From Phaeodactylibacter xiamenensis (GTDB lineage: Bacteria; Bacteroidota; Bacteroidia; Chitinophagales; Saprospiraceae), in assembly GCF_000759025.1 (NCBI RefSeq), contig NZ_JPOS01000018.1:1-64000 (forward strand): a stretch of DNA of 64,000 nucleotides, read 5' to 3'. The notes beneath the pieces are model-generated. The model was given only the letters and a program-made list of their open reading frames with translations, was not told where the DNA came from and ran no database searches. The translations under genes and the position numbers were made by a program. Every line of letters starts with the position of its first letter. Positions within the stretch are counted from its first letter, which is position 1. Of the stretch, positions 18,114 through 26,547 are shown one piece after another.

Positions 18114-18553
18114 TCCGGCTGTCCGAAATAGGCCCGGTAAATCCGTTTGCGGGGGTAGAAACCAATGAAAATAGCCGGGTACATCAGTAGCGTAACAAGG
18201 GCATTGGGGCCTTTGAAAGTAATATCATCGACGATGCGGGAGGTATCCTCTGTGACTTTTTCCACCACGTGACGATGGTGCCAGTACCGGAGCGGAAAAG
18301 GCAGTGTCTCCCCTTCATCCACAAAGTAGGCCTGCTGCCCATTCACCCCATCTTCAGTAATCAGGCTGACCCAATCTGCTTTTATGGGGCTTAGGAAACG
18401 GAGATGCACCCGGTCGCCTTTTTTGGAGCCTGTGAATTCCACGATTTCAAGTTGGCCCTGTTTTGGGGTAAGTGCCTCAAACAGATCACGGTCAAAGCGG
18501 CTCATCACCACTTTGTAATTCCCGCTGACTATAGTTGTGAGCTTCAGATTCAT
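18110..18553 (-). CDS. SRPBCC-like ligand-binding protein
   Basis: A 147-residue protein opening with KLTTIVSGNYKVVMSRFDRDLFEAL, like START/SRPBCC domain proteins with a deep ligand pocket. Later it has the pattern PFPLRYWHHRHVVEKV and DDITFKGPNALVTLLMYPAIFIGFYPRKRIYRAYF, seen in Bacteroidota members. No catalytic residues are known for the family and no ligand can be assigned. It has no signal peptide. Its stop overlaps that of the convergent NTF2-like gene by 4 bp. Confidence 0.7.
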   Translation of the reverse strand: MNLKLTTIVSGNYKVVMSRFDRDLFEALTPKQGQLEIVEFTGSKKGDRVHLRFLSPIKADWVSLITEDGVNGQQAYFVDEGETLPFPLRYWHHRHVVEKVTEDTSRIVDDITFKGPNALVTLLMYPAIFIGFYPRKRIYRAYFGQPD

Positions 18554-18597
18554 ATTATCGTTTTGACAGAAGCTGAACGCCGGCCGGCAGGGTTTGT

Positions 18598-19461
18598 TTA
18601 ATCCTTTGGCAGTTCCAGCTCGGCAAATACAGGCAGGTGGTCTGACGGTAGCCGTCCACCCCAGCTTTCCGACAGTGCAGCATGACGGTGCACCATAACT
18701 CCCCGGGTCACAAAGATGTAATCAATCCGCTCTCCGGTGCCAGGCACCTTGAAGCTGTCCGTCCAAGTCGCGTTCGGACCATGATGGGGCATTTCTGAAC
18801 GGTGCATGGCGTCTTCCACCGGGCTGTTTGCAGCCGTGATCGCATTGTAGGGTAATGACCCTGGCCCACAGTTGAAGTCGCCTGTCAGCATTACCGGTGC
18901 TTCGCCTGCGATACTACGGATTTTCCGTAGGATTAGCTTTGCGCTTTCAAGGCGGGCCGTATCGCCCCGGTGGTCAAAATGGGTGTTGAAAACAAAAAAC
19001 ACGCCCTCGTTTCGTTTGTCCCTCAACTTCACCCAGGTAGCAACTCTTGGCAGGGCGGCATCCCAGCCTTTACTGCCGGCCTCATTCGGGGTGGGCGAAA
19101 GCCAGAAAGTACCGCCATTGAGCTTCTCGAAACGTGCGTACCGGTACAAAATGGCAGAAAACTCATTATCAGGATCCGGTTGGGCACTGCCATCCGTACG
19201 GCAGTGCCCAACCCATTCGTATTCGGGCAACATAGTTGAAATTTCATCCAGCTGTGCACGGAAGGCTTCCTGCACCCCAATGATGTCTGCCTGATGAAAG
19301 CGGATGATGCTGGCCACCTTTTCCTTGCGGTTGGGCCAGTAGTTGACCCCATCGTCCGGATTCGGGTAGCGGATATTGAAGGTCATCACATTAACAGGCT
19401 GGGCGCTAAGAACGGTACTCAGTAAGAAGAGCAGGAAAATACCGAGGGCTTGGGCTTTCAT
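18598..19461 (-). CDS. Secreted endonuclease/exonuclease/phosphatase-family protein
   Basis: A 287-residue enzyme of the EEP fold. The signal peptide begins at the ATG 19461 (MKAQALGIFLLFLL, cleaved after LSAQ); the frame runs 20 codons further upstream but that part overlaps the divergent gene's promoter. Conserved residues: MTFNIRY (metal-binding Asn), GVQEAF (catalytic Glu), NTHFDHRGD, TGDFNCGPGS (Asp-x-Asn) and the final SDHLPVFAEL (Asp-His). Members degrade nucleic acids, sphingomyelin or other phosphodiesters; the substrate here is unknown. It is divergent from the MscS gene across 58 bp. Confidence 0.9.
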   Translation of the reverse strand: MKAQALGIFLLFLLSTVLSAQPVNVMTFNIRYPNPDDGVNYWPNRKEKVASIIRFHQADIIGVQEAFRAQLDEISTMLPEYEWVGHCRTDGSAQPDPDNEFSAILYRYARFEKLNGGTFWLSPTPNEAGSKGWDAALPRVATWVKLRDKRNEGVFFVFNTHFDHRGDTARLESAKLILRKIRSIAGEAPVMLTGDFNCGPGSLPYNAITAANSPVEDAMHRSEMPHHGPNATWTDSFKVPGTGERIDYIFVTRGVMVHRHAALSESWGGRLPSDHLPVFAELELPKD

Positions 19462-19519
19462 TTTTCTTTCAAAGGTAAGTGATTCCTTAGATTTGCAGAG
19501 AACCAACCAAAATGAAATC

Positions 19520-21148
19520 ATGCGATTGCTAAAGCCTGTTTACCAATTGCTGCTAGCCGCGCTTCTGACACCATTTTGGCTGTCTGCGCAAAATAGCGAC
19601 AATGTATCCGTTACATTGGAAACTCCTCATAATACAGCACTGGTGCACCTTCACTACCTGCAGCCGGCTACCTATGATCCAGCTACTGCTGCCCGCACCC
19701 TTTATGGTGTGGCTGACAGCACCCAGGCAAGCCGCCTTGCCATAAAGCTCAAGCAGGTCTACGATGGGCTTGGCTTGTACGTTCGCCTTAACCGCATACC
19801 AAAGGAAGCCGATTACGTCGATTCCACGGTTGCGCAATCGGTGTTCACGCCCTTCCCCAACGAGCTGCCTCAGGTTTACCTGGAAAAAGTGGATGGCCGA
19901 TGGTACTACTCAGAGGAGACCGTCAGTCAGATCAACACCCTGCACGAAGAGGTCTACCCCTTCGGCACCGACCTCCTGCTACAGCTCATACCGCATATTG
20001 GTGAACGCGAAATACTGGGGCTGAAAGCCTGGCAACTGGTGGGCTTGCTCCTGCTCCTGATTTTGGCAGTTGTGGTCCATTTTATACTTAGCCGGCTGCT
20101 CAAACCTGTGGTCAGAAAGCTTTCCCACTCCCGGCTCTACCCATCACTGGTGCCGCCCAGGCTGGTCTGGACCATCGCCCGTCTTATCAGTGTGCTGGTG
20201 GTGGTAAGAATGCTTAAGCTGTTCGTGCCCACCTTACAGCTTCCCATTGAAGCGGCCAATTTCACCATTGTGGCCATTAAGCTGGTCACGATTGGGCTGG
20301 TGATAGGCATTTTGCTGCGCATCCTGGATGTGATTATCCTGTATGCCGGAAAGGGCGCCCAAAAGACCGAGAGCAAAATGGACGAGCAGCTGCTGCCGGT
20401 CATCGAACGCGGGGTGCAGTTCCTGATTTTTGCGGGCGCCATCATACAAATGCTGCGGGTATTTCAGGTGGACATTACCACGCTTATTGCCGGTATTTCC
20501 ATTGGTGGCCTAGCCATTGCCCTGGCAGCTCAGGATACAATAAAAAACCTCTTCGGCTCCCTCACTATTTTCATGGACAAGCCTTTCCAGATCGGTGACT
20601 GGATCAATTTTGCTGGTGTGGACGGTACGGTGGAGGAAGTTGGTTTCCGGTCTACCCGAGTACGGACCTTTGCCAACTCCCTGGTGTATGTACCCAATGG
20701 GAAAGTGGCTGATATGGTGGTGAACAACTACGGGCTGCGTCAGTACCGGCGTTACAGTACCACGCTGGCGCTGACCTATGACACCCCACCGGAGCTGATT
20801 GAGAAATTTGTGGAAGGGCTGAAGGCTATTGTCGCCCGCCACCCGCTTACACGCAAGGACTACTACGAGATCCACCTGAATGGCATGGGGGCGCACTCCC
20901 TGGATATCTTATTCTATATCTTTTTTGAGGCACCCAGCTGGTCGGAGGAATTAAAAGGCAGGCACGAAATCCTGCTCGAAGTGCTCAAGCTGGCGAAAGC
21001 CCTTGGCGTACGGTTTGCTTTTCCTACCCAAACCCTGCACCTTGAAGAAATGCCGGGCACCACGCCAACTACGCCGCACTACAATACAGACCCCAATGAA
21101 CTGGACCGGCGCCTACAGGACTTCATGAAACAGCATAGCCAAAATTAA
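19520..21148 (+). CDS. Mechanosensitive channel of the MscS family
   Basis: A 542-residue channel with a larger N-terminal part than E. coli MscS. A signal peptide opens at the ATG 19520 (MRLLKPVYQLLLAALL, LSAQ). A periplasmic domain runs to about 170 and several membrane helices follow. The pore-lining and beta domains are clear: GISIGGLAIALAAQDTIKN, then GSLTIFMDKPFQIGDWI, VGFRSTRVRTFANSLVYVPNG. It should release solutes on hypo-osmotic shock. An upstream extension of the frame overlaps the divergent gene and is rejected. A strong bidirectional terminator separates it from rho. Confidence 0.92.
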   Translation: MRLLKPVYQLLLAALLTPFWLSAQNSDNVSVTLETPHNTALVHLHYLQPATYDPATAARTLYGVADSTQASRLAIKLKQVYDGLGLYVRLNRIPKEADYVDSTVAQSVFTPFPNELPQVYLEKVDGRWYYSEETVSQINTLHEEVYPFGTDLLLQLIPHIGEREILGLKAWQLVGLLLLLILAVVVHFILSRLLKPVVRKLSHSRLYPSLVPPRLVWTIARLISVLVVVRMLKLFVPTLQLPIEAANFTIVAIKLVTIGLVIGILLRILDVIILYAGKGAQKTESKMDEQLLPVIERGVQFLIFAGAIIQMLRVFQVDITTLIAGISIGGLAIALAAQDTIKNLFGSLTIFMDKPFQIGDWINFAGVDGTVEEVGFRSTRVRTFANSLVYVPNGKVADMVVNNYGLRQYRRYSTTLALTYDTPPELIEKFVEGLKAIVARHPLTRKDYYEIHLNGMGAHSLDILFYIFFEAPSWSEELKGRHEILLEVLKLAKALGVRFAFPTQTLHLEEMPGTTPTTPHYNTDPNELDRRLQDFMKQHSQN

Positions 21149-21174
21149 AGACGCGCGTGCAACCCGGGAAAAAG

Positions 21175-21216
21175 AAAATCCCCCGCCCGGCAGGAAAGCC
21201 GGTGCGGGGGATTTTT
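21175..21216. terminator. Bidirectional terminator between mscS-like gene and rho
   Basis: AAAATCCCCCGC and GCGGGGGATTTT pair, with an inner CCGGC/GCCGG extension. T-runs lie on both sides, so it can serve both convergent genes. Confidence 0.9.
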
Positions 21217-21235
21217 ATGTTAACCGATGGCTTAA

Positions 21236-22894
21236 TTAGCCATTCATGGAAGTCAGGAATTCTTCGTTGGAAGAGGTATTGACCATGTGCTTACGCAGGA
21301 ACTCGAATGCCTCGTCCGGCTTCATATCGGCCAGGTGGTTGCGGAGGATAAACATCCGCTGTAAAGCATCTTTGTCCAACAGGAGGTCTTCCCGGCGCGT
21401 GCTCGACTTGGTCAGGTCGATCGCAGGGTAGAGGCGCTTGTTCGCCAGTGAGCGGTCAAGCTGCAGCTCCATGTTGCCGGTACCCTTGAATTCTTCGAAG
21501 ATCACACCGTCCATCTTGGATCCGGTATCGATCAGGGCAGTTGCCAGGATAGTCAGAGAGCCGCCGTCCTCGATATTACGGGCGGCACCGAAGAATTTCT
21601 TAGGCTTGTGCAGGGCGTTTGCTTCAACACCACCGGAAAGCACCTTGCCGCTGGCAGGTGCTACGGTATTGTAAGCCCGTGCAAGACGAGTGATAGAATC
21701 CAGCAGGATAACCACATCGTGCCCGCTTTCCACAAGGCGCTTGGCTTTTTCCAACACGATATTCGCTACACGCACGTGATTGTCAGCAGGCTCATCGAAG
21801 GTAGAGGAGACCACTTCTGCATTCACACTGCGCTTCATATCAGTTACTTCCTCCGGGCGCTCATCGATCAGCAATACGATCATGTAGCACTCTGGGTGGT
21901 TTTTTGCGATAGCGTTGGCAACGTCCTTCAGCAGGAAGGTTTTACCTGTTTTTGGCTGAGCAACGATCAATCCACGCTGTCCTTTGCCGATCGGCGTGAA
22001 GAGATCAATCATCCGGTTGCCAATATCTCGGCCGGTAGGCGAGCTGGTAAGAGTGAACTTCTCCGTTGGGAACAGTGGCGTGAGGTAATCAAAAGGTACC
22101 CGGTCACGGATATCCTGTGGCTCAAGACCATTGATACGGGACACCCGCAACAGCGCGAAGTACTTTTCTCCGTCTTTTGGAGGGCGAATAGCACCTCGTA
22201 CCGTATCCCCGGTACGCAAGCCGAAGAGCTTGATCTGAGAAGGAGAGACATAGATATCGTCAGGTGAAGTCAGGTAGTTATAATCGGAGGAGCGCAGGAA
22301 GCCATATCCATCCGGCATCATTTCCAGGATGCCTTCGCCCTCGATAATTCCATCGAGTTCAATATCGAACTTTTCTTCAGGTTCAGTTTTGGGCTCCTTC
22401 TCCTTACGCTTGGAAGGGGGAGGGCTATCCGCTCTTTTTCTTTTATCCTCTTTTCGGTTCTGCTCTCTTTGGTCAGAGCGGGGCGCCATCTCCTTTTGCT
22501 TTTCCTCTGGCTCATCAGGCATTTCTTCCGGGGCATCATCTGCCGGTTCCGGCTTTTTGTTCCCTGAATTATCATCATTGGCGACTTTTACTACCCTACG
22601 TGTAGAGCGGCGGCGGCCACCATCTTTTTTGCCGTTGTCATCGTCCTCCTCCGAATCATTGGTCCGTCGGTTAGGCTTTTTGTCAAAAGAGCGGCGTTGG
22701 GGCTTGCTATCCTCCTCTTCTTCTGCTTTGCCGGAATCAGTATCTGTACCTTCGCCGGAGGCAGCCTGATGGTCTAAAATTTTGTAGATCAATTCTTGCT
22801 TGTTCAGGCGTTTATACCCGGAAAGCCCAAGTTTTTCGGCTAGTTCCCGGAGCTCTGGAACCAGCATGTAGTTTAACTGTGATATATCTAACAT
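21236..22894 (-). CDS. rho: Transcription termination factor Rho
   Basis: A hexameric RNA-DNA helicase that ends transcription. The 552 residues exceed the E. coli 419 because of a charged, low-complexity insert at about 50-175, rich in Arg, Lys, Glu and Asp, as usual in Bacteroidota. The N-terminal Rho domain opens [23 protein letters not shown]-binding ([13 protein letters not shown]) and ATPase motifs follow: the P-loop [21 protein letters not shown] (Walker B region with catalytic Glu), and the arginine-finger region. It is monocistronic; the 466 bp before it hold no other gene. Confidence 0.97.
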   Translation of the reverse strand: MLDISQLNYMLVPELRELAEKLGLSGYKRLNKQELIYKILDHQAASGEGTDTDSGKAEEEEDSKPQRRSFDKKPNRRTNDSEEDDDNGKKDGGRRRSTRRVVKVANDDNSGNKKPEPADDAPEEMPDEPEEKQKEMAPRSDQREQNRKEDKRKRADSPPPSKRKEKEPKTEPEEKFDIELDGIIEGEGILEMMPDGYGFLRSSDYNYLTSPDDIYVSPSQIKLFGLRTGDTVRGAIRPPKDGEKYFALLRVSRINGLEPQDIRDRVPFDYLTPLFPTEKFTLTSSPTGRDIGNRMIDLFTPIGKGQRGLIVAQPKTGKTFLLKDVANAIAKNHPECYMIVLLIDERPEEVTDMKRSVNAEVVSSTFDEPADNHVRVANIVLEKAKRLVESGHDVVILLDSITRLARAYNTVAPASGKVLSGGVEANALHKPKKFFGAARNIEDGGSLTILATALIDTGSKMDGVIFEEFKGTGNMELQLDRSLANKRLYPAIDLTKSSTRREDLLLDKDALQRMFILRNHLADMKPDEAFEFLRKHMVNTSSNEEFLTSMNG

Positions 22895-23360
22895 AGTATC
22901 GCTGTGTTACTTAGAGTTTGATTTGTGTGTCGCTTAAGGACGGTTTGTGTGGTTAATGAAATGAATGAGTTTGGGGAAATAGTAAAAGCGGAGGCATGAA
23001 AAAATTCTTGCTATTCCTATGGATGAACTCCTAGGTTTGACCCTGGAAACCACTCCTGAAGACAGGGGGCGAGCGAGTTCATTCAAGCTTCAATTAAGAT
23101 GTTCAGGAACATCCAAAACACATGACGTGTCACTTAAAATCTTAACCTTTATAAACTTGCAGGAATAAGCAGGATAGAATTTGTGCGCCTTGGAACGCTC
23201 TCACAGAGGCTGTATTGGCGTGCATTTGTGCTTTGGTGCTACAAAAATACGTTTATTTTCTGAATTCAAATAGTATCTTTGCAAAAATTAAACTGATTAT
23301 TCTTCCATAAGTTCAATCGGGAACTGCCACCCGCCAAAATCTGTAAAAGAAAACCGCATC
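22895..23360. other. Divergent intergenic region rho/serS
   Basis: The 466 bases should contain both promoters. I see the serS -7 box at 23274-23281 and a perfect inverted repeat GATGTTC-AG-GAACATC at 23097-23112, an operator-like palindrome of unknown binding factor. A 12-codon frame at 22996 (plus strand) is not supported as a gene. Confidence 0.5.
23274..23281 (+). promoter_or_regulatory. -7 box of the serS promoter
   Basis: TATCTTTG fits the Bacteroidota -7 element TAnnTTTG and lies about 80 bp before the serS start. A clear -33 TTTG is not obvious; TTTATTT lies about 20 bp upstream. Confidence 0.6.
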
Positions 23361-24638
23361 ATGCTGGAACTTAACTTTCTGAGAGTCAATACAGAACGTG
23401 TAAAAGAAGGCCTTAGGGTCCGCAACTTCTCAGATGAAGCACTATCCATTGTAGACGACATTATTAATCTTGACGACCGCCGTAAAGCCACACAGACTGA
23501 ACTGGACAGCCTGCTGGCGGAGCGCAATACGCTCTCCAGGGAAATCGGGGAGCTTTTCAAGTCAGGCCAGAAGGACGAAGCCGAACAAAAACGCAGCCGG
23601 GTCAACGATATTAAGGAGGAGGCAGCAAGCCTGGAAGACGCTCTGAAATCGATAAAAGCCGAGTTGGACGAAGCCTTGTATCAGGTACCCAATATCCCGC
23701 ATCCTTCTGTCCCTAAGGGCTCTACCGAGGACGACAATGAAGTCTATAAAGCATGGGCAAAAGATCTGCCAGAGATGGGCGACGATGCTTTGCCGCACTG
23801 GGAACTGGCTAAAAAATACAACCTCTTTGACCTGGAACTGGGTACCAAGATCACCGGTTCCGGTTTCCCGCTGTACCGGGGCAAAGGGGCTCGCCTTCAG
23901 CGGGCGCTCATCAGCTTTTTTCTGGATGAAGCCAACCGGGCGGGCTATGAAGAAATTCTGCCACCGCTCATCGTCAACGAGGATTCTGCCCGCGCTACCG
24001 GTCAGCTACCGGATAAGGAGGGGCAAATGTACCATATAGAAAAGGATGGCTTTTACCTCATCCCCACCGGTGAGGTACCCATCACCAATATTTTCCGGGA
24101 TGAGATTCTGTCGGAAGATGATTTCCCGGTAAAGCTAACCGGGTACACCCCCTGCTTTCGGCGCGAAGCCGGTTCCTATGGTGCGCATGTACGGGGACTA
24201 AACCGGGTACATCAGTTTGACAAGGTGGAAATTGTACGCTACGAACACCCCGACCGTTCCTACGAGGCGCTGGAGGAGATGCTCGCACACGTAGGCGGGC
24301 TGCTCGACAAACTCGGGCTGCCTTACCGTATACTGCGCCTTTGCGGGGGCGACCTGGGCTTCACGGCTGCACTTACATTCGACTTTGAAGTCTATTCTGC
24401 CGCGCAGCAAAGGTGGCTGGAGGTGAGCTCTGTGTCCAATTTTGAGACTTACCAAAGCAACCGGATGAAGCTGCGGTTTAAGGATGGCAAGTCCACCCGG
24501 CTGGCGCACACCCTGAATGGGTCTGCACTGGCACTGGCGCGTATTTTTGCAGCCTTGCTGGAGAACAATCAAACTGCAAATGGAATTATTATTCCTAAAG
24601 TATTGCAAAGCTACACCGGCTTTGACCTGATTGATTAA
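23361..24638 (+). CDS. serS: Serine--tRNA ligase
   Basis: A class II aminoacyl-tRNA synthetase of 425 residues, which charges tRNA-Ser. The N-terminal coiled-coil arm (about 27-105) that grips the long variable arm of tRNA-Ser is clear. Motif 2 is CFRREAGSYGAHVRGLNRVHQF and motif 3 is LNGSALALARIFAALLEN. The length and start (MLELNFLRVNTERVKEGL) are normal. A zinc membrane protease gene follows after 42 bp and may be read from the same mRNA. Confidence 0.97.
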   Translation: MLELNFLRVNTERVKEGLRVRNFSDEALSIVDDIINLDDRRKATQTELDSLLAERNTLSREIGELFKSGQKDEAEQKRSRVNDIKEEAASLEDALKSIKAELDEALYQVPNIPHPSVPKGSTEDDNEVYKAWAKDLPEMGDDALPHWELAKKYNLFDLELGTKITGSGFPLYRGKGARLQRALISFFLDEANRAGYEEILPPLIVNEDSARATGQLPDKEGQMYHIEKDGFYLIPTGEVPITNIFRDEILSEDDFPVKLTGYTPCFRREAGSYGAHVRGLNRVHQFDKVEIVRYEHPDRSYEALEEMLAHVGGLLDKLGLPYRILRLCGGDLGFTAALTFDFEVYSAAQQRWLEVSSVSNFETYQSNRMKLRFKDGKSTRLAHTLNGSALALARIFAALLENNQTANGIIIPKVLQSYTGFDLID

Positions 24639-24680
24639 CCAAAATGATTCGCGCAGACAGAATCTTAAAATTGCGAAGCT

Positions 24681-25373
24681 ATGGTCTTTGATATGGGCTA
24701 TATGATTGTGGCAGGCGTTATGTCTTTGATCGGCATGTTCGTTAGCCAGCGACTGAAGAGCAAGTTCAGCCATTACAGTCAAATTCCCCTGCGCTCCGGC
24801 CTGCCCGGTTATCAGATTGCTCAGCGGATGCTTGATCATTATGGCATTCGGGATGTCAAGATTGTGGAGGGGCAGGGGTTTCTTACTGACCACTACAATC
24901 CGGTGAGCAAAACGGTAAGCCTTAGCCCGGACGTGTACCGGGGCAATACGATCGCTGCGGCGGCAGTAGCTGCACACGAATGCGGGCACGCTGTGCAACA
25001 TGCACAAGCCTATAGTATGCTACAGGTACGCTCTGCCCTCGTGCCAATGGTCAATATCTCGGCTATGGCACAGCAGTGGCTGTTAATCATTGCTTTCATG
25101 ACCTTGTCGTCCATGCCTTCAATTATGCTGATCACGATTGCAGCATTTGGGGTAACGGCTTTATTCAGCTTTATTACCCTGCCTGTAGAGTTTGATGCCA
25201 GTAAGCGGGCACTGGCCTGGCTGGAGAGTAGTGGCGTAACCGCCGGGCAAGAGCAGGCAGGCGCCAAGGATGCCCTTTGGTGGGCGGCTATGACCTACGT
25301 TTCAGCGGCGCTGTCAGCACTTGTAATGCTGCTTTACCTGCTCATGCGGTACTCTGCGGCCACACGGGATTAG
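24681..25373 (+). CDS. Zinc membrane metallopeptidase, YugP type
   Basis: A 230-residue inner-membrane protein of the neutral zinc metallopeptidase YugP family. The zinc motif HECGH (HEXXH) lies in AAVAAHECGHAVQHAQAYSML. A hydrophobic segment lies at the N-terminus and two or three more around 125-165 and 200-222; the motif VEFDASKRALAWLE is typical of the family. The physiological substrate is unknown. Its position 42 bp after serS suggests shared transcription. Confidence 0.92.
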   Translation: MVFDMGYMIVAGVMSLIGMFVSQRLKSKFSHYSQIPLRSGLPGYQIAQRMLDHYGIRDVKIVEGQGFLTDHYNPVSKTVSLSPDVYRGNTIAAAAVAAHECGHAVQHAQAYSMLQVRSALVPMVNISAMAQQWLLIIAFMTLSSMPSIMLITIAAFGVTALFSFITLPVEFDASKRALAWLESSGVTAGQEQAGAKDALWWAAMTYVSAALSALVMLLYLLMRYSAATRD

Positions 25374-25429
25374 CCATCGTTACAGGCTCCGTAAAGCGAA
25401 TTTGCTTAATAAATCGCTCGAATTTTATG

Positions 25430-25437
25430 TATTTTTG
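25430..25437 (+). promoter_or_regulatory. Probable -7 box upstream of frr
   Basis: TATTTTTG fits TAnnTTTG. TTTG at 25401-25404 could be the -33 element, but the spacing of 25 is longer than the usual 19-21. Confidence 0.4.
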
Positions 25438-25514
25438 CCCTGCTTTGGCTACCGGTATACGTTGACCGAAGCCAGAAGGCAACCAAATTCATCCACTGCT
25501 TAAAACTTACGCTC

Positions 25515-26081
25515 ATGCAACAGGAAGAAGTTGATATTTATATTGAGGCGGCAAAAGAAGGTATGGACCATGCCGTGGAACACCTGCAAAAAGAGCTGCT
25601 CAAAATCCGTGCAGGCAAAGCTACCCCGGATATGCTCTCCGGCCTGACTGTACCGTACTACGGTTCGCAGACGCCACTGAATCAAGTCGCTAACGTAAGC
25701 ACCTCTGACTCCCGTACGCTCGTTATTCAGCCCTGGGAGAAAAGCATGATTCAGCCAATCGAAAAAGCGATTATGGAAGCCAACCTCGGCTTCACCCCGC
25801 AAAACGATGGAGAGGTGATCCGCATCAATATCCCCGCCCTTACCGAAGACCGCCGTAAACAACTGGTAAAGCAGGCAAAAGCTGCTGCCGAAGATTCGAA
25901 GGTAGGGCTGAGAAGTGCCCGCCGCGATGCTATGGAACAGATCAAAAAAGCAGTGAAAGACGGCTACCCGGAAGACATGGGCAAACGCATGGAAGAGGAA
26001 GTCGAAAACATGACCAAGTCTTATTCCAGTAAGATCGATAAGCTCGTCGAAGGCAAGGAAAAAGACATCATGACCATCTAA
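25515..26081 (+). CDS. frr: Ribosome recycling factor
   Basis: With EF-G it splits the post-termination ribosome. The length, 188 residues, is close to the family's 185. Conserved features: HLQKELLKIRAGKATPDMLSGL at the N-terminal helix, YYGSQTPLNQVANVS, the hinge region, and the C-terminal long helices with VGLRSARRDAMEQIKK. It is monocistronic, followed by the rpmH promoter region. Confidence 0.97.
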   Translation: MQQEEVDIYIEAAKEGMDHAVEHLQKELLKIRAGKATPDMLSGLTVPYYGSQTPLNQVANVSTSDSRTLVIQPWEKSMIQPIEKAIMEANLGFTPQNDGEVIRINIPALTEDRRKQLVKQAKAAAEDSKVGLRSARRDAMEQIKKAVKDGYPEDMGKRMEEEVENMTKSYSSKIDKLVEGKEKDIMTI

Positions 26082-26139
26082 AGTGCCGCTTTAAGGCACC
26101 CCGCTGGCATATCCTGTTATTAATAATCAAAGATTTGGC

Positions 26140-26170
26140 TTGGTCTTTCCAACCAAATGCCCTACCTTTG
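26140..26170 (+). promoter_or_regulatory. Promoter of rpmH
   Basis: TTGG at 26140-26143 and TACCTTTG at 26163-26170 are spaced 19 bases apart, a good match to the Bacteroidota vegetative promoter. The leader to the ATG at 26225 is about 50 nt. Confidence 0.7.
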
Positions 26171-26224
26171 TCGCACTTTTGAGAAAAGGTAGAATTTACA
26201 CAGAAGGATAAAGAAAATACCGCA

Positions 26225-26380
26225 ATGAAGCGTACATATCAACCCTCAAGAAGAAAGCGTAAGAATAAGCATGGTTTCCGTTCACGGATGGCAACGAAAA
26301 ATGGTCGTAAAGTACTGGCAAGCCGCCGGAAGAAGGGCCGGAAGAAGCTGACCGTTTCTAACGAGACTCGCCTGAAGTAA
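26225..26380 (+). CDS. rpmH: Large ribosomal subunit protein bL34
   Basis: A 51-residue, very basic ribosomal protein. The sequence [20 protein letters not shown] followed by [20 protein letters not shown] is unmistakable bL34, with a short C-terminal extension [10 protein letters not shown] often seen in Bacteroidota. It has its own promoter. The usual neighbours dnaA and rnpA are not present. Confidence 0.97.
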   Translation: MKRTYQPSRRKRKNKHGFRSRMATKNGRKVLASRRKKGRKKLTVSNETRLK

Positions 26381-26452
26381 TAACAGGGGCCATCCCGCCC
26401 CTTTCACTTATTACGCTTGCGCGGTGTACAGTATTGAGATGTACACTGCGAA

Positions 26453-26500
26453 AAAAGATGGAGCTAAGCAGGAATTGCCCTGTACTTAGCTCCATCTTTT
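26453..26500. terminator. Bidirectional terminator rpmH / TPR gene
   Basis: AAAAGATGGAGCTAAG (26453-26468) pairs perfectly with CTTAGCTCCATCTTTT (26485-26500), with T-runs on both strands. It serves the two convergent genes. Confidence 0.9.
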
Positions 26501-26547
26501 GTATTTATATCACAAGTTTGGCAAGGTGGAAATAACACTGCTACCAT

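Noticed and set aside
22996-23034. A 12-codon leader peptide gene before serS
   Set aside because: It is more than 300 bp from serS and has no attenuator-like structure or serine codon run.
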